From Benincasa hispida (taxonomy: Eukaryota; Streptophyta; Magnoliopsida; Cucurbitales; Cucurbitaceae), in NCBI RefSeq assembly GCF_009727055.1, contig NC_052360.1:65270145-65334144 (forward strand): DNA of 64,000 nucleotides, in the 5' to 3' direction. The translations under genes and the position numbers were made by a program. Positions 36,000-48,400 of the stretch are shown piece by piece. Positions within the stretch are counted from its first letter, which is position 1, and each line of letters begins with the position of its first letter. The notes beneath the pieces are model-generated. The model ran no database searches. It had not been told where the DNA came from and was given only the letters and a program-made list of their open reading frames with translations.

Positions 36000-38103
36000 C
36001 TTGATGGAAATTGGAGGGTAGTTAAAAGTAGAGCCTAATCTTAAATTCATTTCATTTTTAACATCTTTTTTTCTTTTCATTATTTTTTTCTGGAAGGATG
36101 TCTTTGGGTTTCCTTTCTTTTTTCTTTTTGGTTAAAATATTATTGTTATTATGTAAAAACTACATCCTTCTTGACTGGTGCCATTGTATGTTCATTCACA
36201 TGTATTATATTTTGTTGTTTTCCCTATTAAGTCCATTTTTATGGCAATTCACTCCTAAATGTAATATATACTCTTTGGAAGTGGGTAAATTTGGATTCTT
36301 TATCTTGATGTATGATAAAATATCATTGAATATTTCTCTTTTTCCCCAAAGTTTGTTAGATTTAAAATGTAATTGGAGTTGGGTTTTATTTTAGAAGGAA
36401 TAATTATGATATTTTTTTATCCTGAAAATACTTGAAGATAACAGTGTCCTTTTCTTTTTCTGGGATATGTTTTTGTCAAGATTATTCTATTTGTCTCATT
36501 CATTTGAGATTCAGATAGGGATAAAAGAGTGGTGTAAGATCATGGTCTATTATCGTATTTGAACTTTCAACATATGGTTACTTTACTAAGCCCTTTTGAT
36601 TGAATGGATAATTAAACCATCAAATGCATTAAATTTATGAATAACAAAAACTTACCACAAGTATAACCATGTTATTTTTGAATATTTTGACGGAACTTGA
36701 AAAAATTGAATCCAAACGAAATTTGATATAGTTTTTTTAAAAAACTTTTCATATTTTTTTAAAGAAGGAAATGTCAAATTGTTTATAGAAATAACAAAAA
36801 AATAATAATAATAATAATAATAAATAAATAAATAAAAAATAAAAAACAAATATTGAGACATTGATAAACTTCTATCAGCATCTATTGGTGATAAACTTCT
36901 ATCAATTTCTATTACTAACGGTAGATTTTTATTCGTCTCTATCAAAGAAGATTAAAATTTTGCTATCTTGTGTAAACAATTTTCCTTATTTTTCTATTTT
37001 TGAAAATCTCATTTTTTTTAATTACCTTTTATGTCTCTCATTTTCTCCTCTTTTGCTTTCTCTTCCAACTTCTTTCTTTTGTTATTCTTCATTATTTTAA
37101 TGGAATCCACATGATAAAGTGATGTTTTGTGCACTGAATTTCCCTTTCTTTCATCTGGGTCTTGTTGATCTCTTTGTAGAATCCCTTTTCATCTTGTGTT
37201 TCACCTTTATTTCCATTGAAGTCGGTAAATTCAACAATTTGTCCACCTCTTTGTATTTGACATGACATACATAACTTTTTAAGATGGTGTAAGCAATTAG
37301 GGAGGATCTGCTTCGAAAATTTACATCTGTGGGATATGGTATCTTTTTGCAACACACTTCACTGGTAAAATTTTCTTCAAGTAGAAGGGAATGTAAAGAA
37401 CATCAGTTTTCTAGCTCATTACATCTTGGTCATTTCTTTGGTCGTGATCCACATATTTCCTGGTACAGTGCCAGTTGAAAAGGATTGGATAGAGACGATT
37501 TCAAATGGTCTAAATGATATTGAGTTCACAAAGGCAATGAAATCTCCCATTCCTAGTAAGGGAAAAGATGATGTCAGAATGAGAACGAAAGGATAAAAAG
37601 CGAAGAGAAAACTAGATCAAGAGAGCGAGGAGAAAGTATTATAAGATGTTTACTACTGCTAGAACAAAGTTAAAAGAAAAAACTTATTTTAAAAAAGCAG
37701 GTCAAATATCATCTATGCCTATTTTTTCTTGGGTAGTCGCAGTAGGGATGTGTACAATTCGGTCCAAACCGATGAACCGATGCTTTCTGCTACGCGGCAA
37801 TAGTATCAAATATTAATACAGCAGAAGCAGCAAAGATCATCCAACAACTTAGCAACATTTAAATATAAACAAATATAATACTTTCTCAAGATGTTATGTC
37901 TTTTCTTAACGAAAAGAGAGATGCATTTTATTTTTGTATCACATAGATTCACAGCGAGATGAAATATTACAAAATAAGGGATCTCATCACAAAGATACAT
38001 ATACTTCATCTCTCCCATTTACTTGAATTTGAGATTTTTTTTTTTTTTTTTTTTTTCTCTTTACAAACGAGATATCACGAAGTAATGCAGATCGTGGAGC
38101 CTT
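36000..38103. other. spacer between the GT4 gene and BAG6 (convergent 3' ends)
   Basis: Contains the 3' UTR of the GT4 gene (about 36000-36400) and the BAG6 3' UTR (below 38104), plus AT-rich sequence with an (aat/aaat)n run at 36800-36840. The ORFs at 37092-37357 (-) and elsewhere have no recognised domain. Confidence 0.5.
36845..36975. mobile_element. fragment of the hairpin MITE family
   Basis: 'gataaacttctatca' repeats, then 'taaaattttgctatcttgtg' close to the right arm of the element at 15467-15655. Confidence 0.5.
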
Positions 38104-41100
38104 TCAAGCTTTTATGCGACCATTCAACATAGGATGTCTTGACATAGACATGCCACATCCTCGCCTTTGTTTCTTCTTCCTTGCCAGCCTTTTTTCCAAG
38201 TCCTTCACTCTTCCACTCAGTTTAGATATGATGGCTATCTGTTCTTTGCCAGCCTCCATCAACTTCCCCACCATCTCTCTCATTTTCTCATTTTCATCAA
38301 CCAGTCTTTTGTCCATCTCTCTGTCACTTAACAAATCATGCTTATCCATTGTCTCCCGGCGTGCATTCGGTGACTCAGGTAGTGACACTTCACCCATCTC
38401 AATAGAAGTTGCTTCCCCAGGAGCATATAACTCGTTAGCCTGGTTGTCTAACTTGCTGGATTGCCTAGGATCAAGTACACATGGGTCTTGTAGCATGCCT
38501 TCTGCCATTTTATTTTTCTCAGTTACCGTCTCGTTTTGGATGTTCTCGTCGTGGAAGGATTCTGATAGTTCCTCAAGCAATTCTGCAGATTCATCACATG
38601 CTCGGCTAGCCTGGTTGTCCAACTCACTGGATGGCATGGGCTGATGTTGCACATCTTTCAGCACTTTCTCCACCTCATCTGCTGTCTGTTGTTCGTCTTT
38701 ATCAGTTACCAGCTCGTTTTGGATGTTCAGGTCCTCAGTAGAGTTTGATTGCTCCCCTGGCAATACTGCAGATTCATCAGGTGCTCCTTGCTTCTCAGCA
38801 GGGGTTCTATCACTATCTAGGTCGACTGCTAAATCATGTACATTCTCTTCAGCGTCTGATGCCTCTCTTCTCATCTCAATGTGCTTGTCGGCATCGGCGT
38901 TATTTAGATTGTCATCCTCAGGAAGTTCCGTATCTGCAGTCGACCAGTCCCCAGTTTGTCCATTTTCATAAGGTGTTGAAATGGTTATCTCATCAAGGGC
39001 TCCAGGTGTTTGTCCTGCTATTGCTTCCACTTGATCATCAGAATTGGGGTTCAAAACCTGAACTTCCAAAGAATCTCCTGCAGGATGCCCATCTTCTGAA
39101 AAATATTGGCAATGATCTAAAGTTTCTTCTTTCATGTCCATTTGAAGAACTTCAGCTACATTTTTCTCTGCATCATTCACTACCTTCACATTCTGTTCCA
39201 TCTCAGCTCCTGATTCAGCTTCGTCTGCTCTTTTATCCCCCATTAACGAAGGCATAATTTCTTCGCCGTCAATCTGGTTGGAGAAGTTTTGAGGGGACAA
39301 TTCAAAGGGATCTTCATTTTGAGATTCATGTTCTCTTGGTTTTGCAAGTTGCTCTGCTTCAGACACGGTGGTGTTCCGATCATCTATTTCTTGTAACTCT
39401 CCAGGTCCATCCCCTGTCTGCCTAAGCTCTTTGTCCGTGGGGGAGTTCATGCCTTCAGAGCCAGCGATATCATCACCTCCGCCAAGAGGTTGAGCTCCAT
39501 GTGACTCTCCCATAAGACTGTTGCTTTCATTTACCCCGTTGGGAAAGATGTCACTGATCGATACTACATCTTTCTGCTGCTGCTGCTCCTTTTTGTCATC
39601 ATGGGTCTCCACATCAAAATGGTCAGTAGGTTTTTCTATGGAGGCTTCCGGTACTACTTCTGTAGGCTTGTTAATCACCATGCAGTCAAGTTTTTCCTGA
39701 AGAGCTACAAGTTCTTTTGCCAAAGATTTCCGAAACTCCCTTATACTTGGATGCAGACCCTTTTGAATGCAAAAGTAAAGAAGATAACTTAGGATAGGCC
39801 TTCAAATCTACATTTTAGTTTCAATTTAACAAGAAGTAATTGATACAGGATAGAAAGGGAAATTTCAAATTTTAAATCTACTTCAATCTCAAGTTTTGTC
39901 AACCTTGAACAGAAGAGACTACAAATTCTAAAACCACAGACCTGTTCAGACTAAGATTTTCAAGATATAACAATTTTCTTTTCGCATCCAAGTTCAACAA
40001 TAACTACCCTACTTTTTAGAAAGATAAAAGTTACTACTAAACATTAAAGGAAGCTAAGGCATTTTGCAGCAGGAGTTTCTAAATATCGTTTTGCAATCAT
40101 TTTTCTGAGAAAAGAAAAAGTAAAAGTTGAGCGTTGATAAATACCTGTATGGTGTCAAGTTTTAACAACAGTCGCATTATCATTTCTCCAACAAACATTC
40201 TTTCTTTCTCATCTTGAGGAGCCAATTCCAGAGCTTTCACATGATTTTGAACCTCAATGACCTTTTGACGAACTTCAGCAAGTTGCTTCATCTTTTTCAG
40301 AAGTTCCCACTTCCTAACTTCATAACCACGGTAAGCTGACTGAATGACCACGGCAGCTTCAACATCTGATAAGTTAGGTTTTCCGTGTTTCCCTTCTTCC
40401 TGAGCTAAGTCCCCTGAACTTACCTCCAACCCTTCATCGACTGCCTTCTCGGGATATGCTTTGCTCATTGTTTCATCTTTCTCTCTATCTTCTTTACTAG
40501 GACTTTCTTCTTCTTCCTCGCAGTTCTTGTCAAAAAACTTCTCTTGAGATCGAGGCTGCGTTGGCAAGCTTAGTGACTCTCCAGTGCTAGAGACACCCTC
40601 CTTGTCCACTTGATTACCATCAGGGGTCTCATGGGTTTTCACCTCTACTGTCTTGATGATCTTCTCACCATTTGCCTCTCCAGTAACATTATTGATCTTC
40701 GAATCCAATTGAGAACTTTCCTTCACGGCAGTTGATTTTCTTGAACTGCTATTGCCATTTTTTCTCTTTGGAAGAGGATCCACTCTGAGACAAACAGGGG
40801 GTAATCTTGATTTCTTTGGTGAGGATGAAGAAGACCGTCCTGTCACATTATTTCTAAGCAATTCCCTTTCCTCATTGTCTTTTACAGCCTCCACTGGGAT
40901 GCATCTCCTTTCTTTATTTTTCTTGGCATCTTCAGTCTTGTGATTCATGTTCATTTCAGGAACATTGATCTGATTTACAGTCTTCACAACTTCAGGGCCT
41001 TCACTTGGAGCATCATCTTTTTTCTGGATATTCGTTGGGACTAACTTCCCAGCATTAGAAGGCTCATCACTAGGTCTTGCAGGAGCATCCATATTATGAA

Positions 41101-41947
41101 CATCAGCTTTTCTAGCAGTCTCCTCTCTACCAAAAGCAGGCATCCAGATCACAGGAAATGGAAACTCTTTTTTTCTGTCGTCCTGTTGCTTATTTTGCAC
41201 ACTTTGGGCCCCCATGCCTGCTGCATCAGGCAACAACGACCCAAGGTGACTCAAATCAGACAGAGGCCAACCACTAGAGGACTTCGGAGCCTGATCGACA
41301 GATTTCAAATTCTCTGTCAAATTCAAACCATGACGTTCCTTCTCCGGCTTCACGTTTCCAGTTTCATAAAGCTCCCTCTCTTTTTCGCTCCCCATATAGT
41401 CAGGTGGAATCCACACAATTGGAGACTGACTATTTCCTAATTGAAATGGAACCAAAGACCCCTTCCTTTGATTGTCCGGTTTCTCCTCCTCAATCTTCAC
41501 ACATTTATCATCCTTCTGGTTCTGCCCACACAAACTATTAGGACAGCCACAGCAGTGGTGATTCCTCATCGTGTTCTTGTCAAACTCATATCTGGGCTGC
41601 TCTACATTATAATACATGGAAGGAACATATTGGACATAATACGGTTCGGGGCAGGGTGGATAACCACCATAGCAGTGCATACGCTGATGGGGTGGAAGAG
41701 GAAGATGCGATGGTCTAAAATTGTAACAACCAGGGAAGAAATTGCCACCATTACAGCAGGAATAAGACGACATTGGGTAGCCATAATGCCAACAATTATG
41801 CCCAGGATCATGAGGAGGCATACATGATTTAGTTGGATCCATCATCGAGTAAGATGGGATAGTTTCCATGCTCGGATACTGATATGCGAAAGGTGTTCGA
41901 CTTTTCTGGAATGGATGTGAGTCCATGTACCTGTAGATGGGAATCAT
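38104..41947 (-). CDS. BAG6: BAG family molecular chaperone regulator 6 (calmodulin-binding BAG protein)
   Basis: Two minus-strand exons: 41947-40145 (601 codons) and 39759-38104 (551 codons plus TGA), joined in phase 0; 1152 aa against ~1040 in Arabidopsis BAG6. The start is the Met of 'MIPIYRYMD', matching the family N-terminus 'MMPVYMD'; the longer frame to 41974 opens with TTG. Residues 1-140 are Tyr/Pro/Cys/His-rich. 'PIVWIPP', 'PVIWMP' and 'LPPVCLRVDPLPKRKNG' are family blocks. The IQ motif 'IQSAYRGYEVR' at 535-545 binds calmodulin in this family. The BAG domain (about 550-625) binds Hsp70 and is cut by the intron at 'LDTIQ|GLHPSIREF'. A long acidic, low-complexity region follows, ending in a heptad-like helix and a basic cluster ('RKKKQRRG'). 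The family is heat-induced and acts in stress and cell death control. Confidence 0.93.
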
Positions 41948-41961
41948 TTCCTCTAGTTGAT

Positions 41962-43298
41962 CTGAAGTCCACAAAAAGATGCAATAGGCTTACAGGAAAA
42001 TTGATAAGCCTGTTTAGCCAAGACAATCCTTACGATCTTTCTTATTCCTATAAAAGAGAATCATCAAAATCACATTTTAAAGACAGTTTGTGAATGTCCA
42101 GGCAACAAAAGTACTAAGCAACAAACATCATTATAAGATGCAGAAAATTGTCCCTACGATCATTTCGATGTTAACGTCTTAGAATTTTTACTCGTTTCAT
42201 GAGTTCAAAGCCTACAATTAATAATACCTTCTCAAGTCTAAATTACAACCTCGAAATTGTTAGAAATAGCCCTAAAAAGTTTTCATCTTTCACAACTAGC
42301 ACACTTTTGAAAAATTCGTTGAAATAGTTTTTCCGATGCTTCCTAGCCAAGATCGACCATTGAAAATTAAATAAAAAATAACTTTTCATCTTATATCCAA
42401 ACGATTGATTCTTTTAACTTTTCTTTGTGAAAATTGGTCAGAAGATAAACGCCGAGATTCTACCTAATTTTTTCAAATATTATGTAATTTTTACAAATCT
42501 TGTACTAATTTTACATCTTTTCAAAAATTTTCCAAATTTTATAGTCTTTCACCCATCTTATATACGTTGTCTTTTAAATCCTACGCCGAATTTCTGTTTT
42601 CAAAATTATTTAAAATTTCAAATTGATTTACGAATTATGCAAATGGATTGTTCAAATCAATCTTGGCTGATTGCATGTGGTATTTAAAATTAAAGAAAGA
42701 TTAAGTAAGATTTGAAAAATTATATAAAATCTCGGTGTTCGAGATACCATTGGGAAAGTCCAAAAGAACTGATGGTTTGGATATAAGATGAGATAAAAAA
42801 GTTAATTTTTTATTCAAATCTCTCTGCTAAATCTCGGTCTGAGAAAAACTATTTAAACGATTTTCCAAAAAGTGTGCTAATTTATGAAAGTGAGAAACTT
42901 TTTGAGGCTGATAATTTCTCATTAGAAAAGCGTTCATGATTCAACCAGTAAGTTAGTAAGTCATCCAAAATTCAAATAACAAAGCAGAACAAATGCTCAA
43001 CCCCAATCAAAAGAAAGCAAAAGAAATGGAAACTTAAGTAAATAAGCAATTAATGGCAACACTCATTCCAGGATAGGTTAAACTGGATCAGAATTAATTG
43101 CAGCAATATTATGATTCCTAGTTTGATGTTAAACTTAAAATAGAAAAAAAATTCAAATCCCATGTTGCGTTCAAATGACTCAAAGGCGCAATTCAAGTTC
43201 CACATTTCAAATTATAGAATTTCAAGAACTGAATCGTGAACACATCCAATTCAGATTACATAAACGAAAGAGAATATGAGCAAGAACATATAACTCAC
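41962..43298 (-). other. inferred 5'-UTR intron of BAG6
   Basis: Donor GAGGG|GTGAGT at 43298 and acceptor GACTTCAG|ATCAAC at 41962 place a 1337-bp intron just 14 bases before the ATG. The leader exon would be about 43475-43299. The 93-aa ORF at 43222-43503 opens within the TATA region and is not a gene. Confidence 0.55.
42253..42918. mobile_element. non-autonomous long-TIR element inside the BAG6 leader intron
   Basis: 42253-42420 aligns with the reverse complement of 42760-42918: 'ctagcacactttt'/'ttagcacacttttt', 'gaaatagtttttc'/'taaatagtttttc', 'catcttatatccaaac' in both arms. The central 'cgagatt' and 'atctcggtgttcgagatacc' phrases echo the element at 17022-17894, so both are one family. 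No coding capacity. Confidence 0.7.
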
Positions 43299-43502
43299 CC
43301 CTCAGGCTGCGATTTTTCGAAGAAGAACGAAACGGGAAGGAAAATACAGCCAAACGATTCCAATACAATCCAGATGACTTAGATCTCGGCGCAAAAACGG
43401 TCCACCAACCCAGAAAACAGAGATTCAAATTTCCTTTGTCGCTTACAAGTCGATCAAAATTACACGGCGATACCTTGATTGATTGTTTGGAAATCCGGGC
43501 CA

Positions 43503-43595
43503 TTTTATACGTTCGGCTTGGAGAAACTCTCAGGTGTCTTCGAGATTGTTCTGGTGTTTCTCGCCGGAAATGTCTCGAAACAGAGATACCACGTG
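43503..43595 (-). promoter_or_regulatory. BAG6 promoter: TATA box, two heat-shock-element-like triplets, G-box
   Basis: TATAAAA reads on the minus strand at 43509-43503. Upstream of it (higher coordinates) are GAAcaATCtcGAA (43551-43539) and TTCgaGACatTTC (43579-43567). Each has the three-unit, 5-bp-spaced heat-shock-element geometry with one unit mismatched. A G-box CACGTG is at 43590-43595. The function is inferred; heat induction of BAG6 is known in Arabidopsis. Confidence 0.5.
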
Positions 43596-44526
43596 TATGA
43601 TGACGAGAGCTAATTTTATTATAGTTTTATTTTTACAGATTATTTTAAATGATAAAACGAATTTATCAAATGAGAAATAAAATGATTCATGCAACACAAC
43701 CTCAAAATTTGGATTAGGATGTCGTGTTATTATTATTTCTTTCTTCTTAATTTAAAATATTTATATTTTTCTACCATACATATCTAATAATTAAAATCTC
43801 ATAAAACTAAATTCTTCAATATCAAATATCTATAACATCTATTACAAGCTTTATACAAAAACAAACATTCTCTTTATTCGATAAAAAGATTCATTTTCTT
43901 TGTAAAAAAATATTTATTTTTCGATTTATCCCTGGAATTGAATACCTCATTCAAGAATTGTTTTTGATCCAATCCTTAATACGCCAGTTCTTTCTTTCAA
44001 GTGAACTCCCGAACTACCTTAAACCCAACTCAACTAAAAAAGAAAAAGAAAAAATTCAATCCAATCTAATCCAAAAAAAAAAAAAAAAAAATAACCAAAC
44101 CAAACACTTATATAGTTTGAGTTGGTAATTCTGATTGTTCGAATTTTCGGGTCATTTGGACACCCCTACTATCTATGATAGATAGTAATAAACCATGATA
44201 AAGTATGTATTTTTCAATATCATGATAGATAATCTATCACAATATAAATAGTAAAATTTTACTATATTTATAAATATTTTCATCCTTCTATTTTTAAAAA
44301 TAACCTTTTATTTTGATTTAAATATCATCATGTACCTTTTGAAAATATATATATCCCCCTATTTATGGATGGTTATATTTCCGTCACTAAAACTTTCTTT
44401 GTTTTTAAAACTTTTGATCTTAAAATTAGTTATATAGTTAATTTTTGTTGACTTTTTAAAATAATGAGTTGTGCAACGCGAAAAGTTTAAAAATATTATA
44501 ATTAATATATTGAATAATTTTTACAT
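43596..44526. other. spacer upstream of BAG6
   Basis: AT-rich and gene-free. Has an A run at 44074-44091 and a MITE fragment at 44160-44300. Confidence 0.5.
44160..44300. mobile_element. fragment of the hairpin MITE family
   Basis: 'atgatagatagtaataaacc' and 'catgatagataatctatcac' form inverted pairs, followed by 'taaaattttactatatttat', as in the 15.5-kb element. Confidence 0.5.
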
Positions 44527-45049
44527 TGTTTGATCCGAATCTTGGTCATACTTGATCCTCTAATTCTCTCTTCTAGGGTGAGCTTTAGGAGTGAATTCTC
44601 TTTGGACTCTCTGAAGGAGAATTGTTGGCCCCTTGGAATGAGAAGGGCTCCTCTATTTATAGGACACTCCGAGGCTTCGTAGGCTTGGGCCTGATCTTTG
44701 GACTCCAATTAATTGGACTTGGGCCTGACTTTTGGGCCCTATTAATTGAACTTGGGCTTGACCTTTGGGCTATATTAATTATATTTGGGCCTATATTTGT
44801 ATTTTAGGCCCAAATTAAGCCCATATTTGGGCGTAACTGGATCAACGCCCAAATTATAACGACAAATTAGGCGAAATTAATTTTACTCAATCCAACGTTC
44901 GTGACGAAAATACGTGACATCACCAGAATTCGTCTTCAATTTCAAATTGGGACACATATCACTCCCAAATTTGATGATTTCGACATTTCATCGTTAATTT
45001 AATAAATGACGTGGCGATCCGTGATTGGTCCAAAATTTCTTTTCTAACA
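44527..45049 (-). repeat. 3' LTR of the Tat-type element
   Basis: The minus strand begins TGTTAGAAAAG directly after the polypurine tract and probably ends at GATCAAACA (44527). It contains a TATA-like 'ctataaatagagg' (44648-44660 read on the minus strand) and a run of 'tgggcctga' phrases. Confidence 0.65.
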
Positions 45050-45224
45050 AATGCCCCTTTTCGAGATTTGTGTACAGATGTGGGTGGATGAATGTTGAAA
45101 AAGATAAAGCCGACATCGAGATACAACTAGTTCGGTCTTGACTTCGATGCTCCCAATTTAATTAAACCGTGAATTTAGTACACAAGTTTAATTAAAATTT
45201 GTAATAGAGGACGACCAAACTTTT

Positions 45225-45740
45225 AAGTTAAGAAAAATCTTAACCTTTATGTCAGACTTAATTTGATTTGGAGAGATAAAATGTAGGAATTTTCAATTTT
45301 TTAAAAAAGAAAATTCAGATTTCATCCCAAACTAATTTGATTTAGAGACAAAACTTAAAAATTTAAAATTTAAAATGAAAATTCAAGTTTCATCCCTAAT
45401 TTAATTTGATTTGGAGGTTAAAATTTAAAAATTTGGTTCTAAGAAAGAAATTTGGGATATGGCCAAATTTACATAAAAAAACTTTGAGCTTTGTTCCCAA
45501 TTTAATTTGATTTCAGGGATAAAAATAAAAAATTTTGGATTTAAAATGAAAATTCAAGTTCCATCCCCAATTTAACTTGATTTGGAGGTAAAACTCAGAA
45601 ATTTGGAATTAAAAATGAAAATTCATGTTTCACCCTAATTTAATTTGATTTAGAGATGAAAAGTTAAAAAAATATTTTGAATTTAAAATGAAAATTCAAG
45701 TTTCATCCCCATTTTAATTTGATTTGGAGATGAAACTTAA
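45225..45740. repeat. tandem array a: degenerate ~70-100-bp units, 7 copies
   Basis: The phrase taatttgatttggag and variants recurs seven times (about 45248 to 45713), each with 'aattcaagtttcatccc'-like sequence. Confidence 0.75.
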
Positions 45741-46144
45741 TTAATAAAAAGGGTTTGGTACATGGCCAACAATTTTTTTTTAGAAAAGGAGGGGATGAAA
45801 AATAATCAAAGATAAAATTTGGGGTTTGAAATAAAATTTTTAACAAAATAAAATTCAGATTTAACCAAATCTTGGATTTCCTAATCTGATTATGGATTTA
45901 GTGAAATCCCTAAGGGCTCAAAGCCTTCTTTAATCTCATCCCAATCAATTGAGGTAAAGGAAACCCTCCATATTTTCCCTTTTCCCTTTTTTTTATTGCC
46001 TGAGCTGTTGAGCCAAGCCGCCATGTCGTTTGCGAAGCCCGACCGACATCTTTTTTTTTTGCAAGAGGTGGTTTTTTTTTTTTGGCAGTTATGAACAAAA
46101 CGCCAGATGGCCTGAGGGGTTGATTTCAACATCCTTTCTGCAAG
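45741..46144. other. non-coding segment between arrays a and b
   Basis: Homopolymer-rich. The two overlapping minus-strand ORFs (45890-46132) show no domain. Confidence 0.5.
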
Positions 46145-47060
46145 TCCGATCTCAGTTCGTGACTTGAAGACTCCGCTCTAAGTCCTTGAAGACATTGGCA
46201 CCTTATTGGCTTCGATCTTAGTACGTGACCTGAAGGGTTCCATTGGTTCCAGCCTCAGTCTTTGACTTGAGCATTCCGTCGGTTTCCAACTCAGTGCTCT
46301 AACGGTTCTGATCTCCGCCCCTTATTGACTTCGATCTTAGTACGCAGCCTGAGGATTCCATCGGTCCCGGCCTCAGTCTTTGACTTGAGCATTCCATCGG
46401 TTTCCAACTTAGTGCTCTAACGGCTCTGATCTCCGTCCCTTATTGGTTGCGATCTTAGTACGCGGCTTGAGGATTCCGTTGGTTCCAGCCTCAGTATTTG
46501 ACTGGAGCATTCCGTCGGTTTCTAACTCAGTGCTCTAACGACTCTGATCTCCGTCCCTTATTGGCTTTGATCTTAGTACACGACCTGAGGATTCCGTCAG
46601 TTCCAGCCTCAGTCTTCAACGTGAGCATTGCGTCGGCTTCCAACACAGTGCTCTAACGGCTCTGATCCGCCCCTTATTGGCTTCAATCTTAGTACGCGGC
46701 CTGAGGATTTTGTCGGTCCCAACCTCAGTCTTTGACTTGAGCCTTCTATCGGTTTCTAACTCAGTGCTTTAGCGGCTCTGATCTCCGCCCCTTATTGTCT
46801 TCGATCTTAGTACGCGGCCTGAGGATTCCGTCAGTTCTAGTCTCAGTCTTTGACGTGAGCATTCTGTCAGTTTCTAACTCAGTGCTCTAACGGCTCTAAT
46901 CTCCGCCCCTTATTGGCCGATCTTAGTATGCGGTCTGAGGATTCTGTTGGTTCTAGCCTTAATTTTTTACTTGAGAATTCCGTCGGTTTCTAACTCAGTG
47001 CTTTAACGACTCTGATCTCCACCCTTTATTGGCTTCGATCTTAGTACGCGACCTGATCTT
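46145..47060. repeat. tandem array b: ~118-bp units, 7-8 copies
   Basis: The phrase cgatcttagtacgcgg and variants occurs at 46213, 46332, 46450, 46568, 46684, 46802, 46918 and 47036, a period of 116-119 bp. Units share 'agtgctctaacggctctgat'. Confidence 0.92.
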
Positions 47061-47185
47061 GCAGATAAGACAAAGCTTGGCAGATCGAATGCAGAACCTG
47101 GTAGATTAGACTTGATCGCGCAAATGAAGTGAAGCAAGGCAAACTGAATTTGACTGTGCAGTTGGGGTAGAGGCAAGAGGGCTGA

Positions 47186-47330
47186 ACTTGATCTCACATA
47201 TGCGGCGGTGTAGACAGACCAAAACTTGATCTCACATATGAGGCAGAACCAAGCAGACCAGACTTGATCTCACATATGAGGCGAAGCCAGGCGGACCAAA
47301 CTTGATTTCACATATGAGCTGAAGTCATAC
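47186..47330. repeat. tandem array c: 38-bp units, 4 copies
   Basis: acttgatctcacatatg starts at 47186, 47224, 47262 and 47300, an exact 38-bp period. Confidence 0.9.
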
Positions 47331-47529
47331 AAACATTTTAGGGAGGGAGTAAAGCTGCACCAACATTTTATAGAAGGAACGAAACGTTACCTGGCCTTTT
47401 TTTGGGGGGGAGAGGGGAGGGAGGGGGAGAAAACAAAGTTGCACCAACAATTTGGAGAAGGAAGGAAGTTGCACTAACAATTTCGAGAAGGAAGGAAATT
47501 GCACCAATATTTTGAAGCGGGAGCAAAGC

Positions 47530-48400
47530 ATCCAAATCTGACTTTGAAAAGGAAGTGGTGAAGCCTCCGAACTTGAAGATGAAAAAACATCAACGAAACC
47601 TCTGAACTTGAAGATGGAGCATCGATGAAGCCTCTGAACTTGAAGATGGAGGAGCATCGACAGAGCCTCTGAACTTTAGCTTGAAGTATCGGTGAACCCT
47701 CTGCACTTGAGTTTGATGAAACATCAACGAATCTTCGGCATATGAGCTTAAAGTATTGACGAATCCTCCGCACCATCGGTTACATTTGAGTTTGACGAAG
47801 CATTAGTGAATCTTTCGCATTAACTTGATTTCGTGACTTTAAGCATGAAGATGAAAATGTAAAGCCTCCAAACTTGAGCATAAAGATGCAGCATCGATGA
47901 AGCCTCTAAACTTGAAGATGGAGAAGCATTGGCAAAGCTTCTGAACTTGAAGATGGAGAAGCACTGACGAAGCTTCTGAACTTGAAGATAGAGAAGCATC
48001 AACGAAGCCTTTGAAGTTGAAGACGGAGGAGTACCGATGAAGCATCTGAACTTGAAGATGGAGAAGCACTGACGAAGCTTCTGAACTTGAAGATAGAGAA
48101 GCATCAACGAAGCCTTTGAAGTTGAAGACGGAGGAGTACGCGATAAAGCGTCTGAACTTGAAGATGGAGGAGCATTGACGAAGTCTCTTGAAGATGGAAA
48201 AGCATCAACAACCCTCTAAACTTGAAGACGAAGGAGGATCGATAAAATCTTTGAACTTAAAGATGGAGAGGCATTAATGCAACCATCGAACTTAGAGTTG
48301 TAGAAGCAATAATGCAACCCTCGAACTTGGAGATGGAGAAGTAGCAATGCAACCATCAAATTCGTAGATGCAAGAAACATCGGTGCAACCATCAAAGCAG
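47530..48400. repeat. tandem array d: ~30-40-bp units, about 20 copies
   Basis: Repeats of ctctgaacttgaagatgga with 'gcatcgacgaag' linkers. A block around 47950-48020 is itself repeated at 48060-48130. Repeat-derived ORFs (47325-48107, -) are artefacts. Confidence 0.88.

Noticed and set aside
37092..37357. 87-aa minus-strand ORF in the spacer
   Set aside because: No domain, no splice or promoter support. Kept only as spacer.
38114..39257. Plus-strand ORFs of 82-176 aa antisense to BAG6
   Set aside because: Mirror frames of the Ser/Glu-rich BAG6 exon. No family pattern of their own.
41096..41827. Plus-strand ORFs of 114 and 128 aa antisense to BAG6 exon 1
   Set aside because: Composition follows from the opposite-strand codons. 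No domain, start context or splice support.
43222..43503. 93-aa minus-strand ORF upstream of BAG6
   Set aside because: Its ATG overlaps the TATA region and the frame crosses the proposed leader donor. Better explained as promoter plus 5' UTR.
46145..47330. Possible CRISPR-like array
   Set aside because: The repeats are contiguous tandem units with no unique spacers, in a plant retrotransposon.
47325..48107. Minus-strand ORFs with repeated 'SSIFKFRGF'
   Set aside because: Translations of tandem array d.
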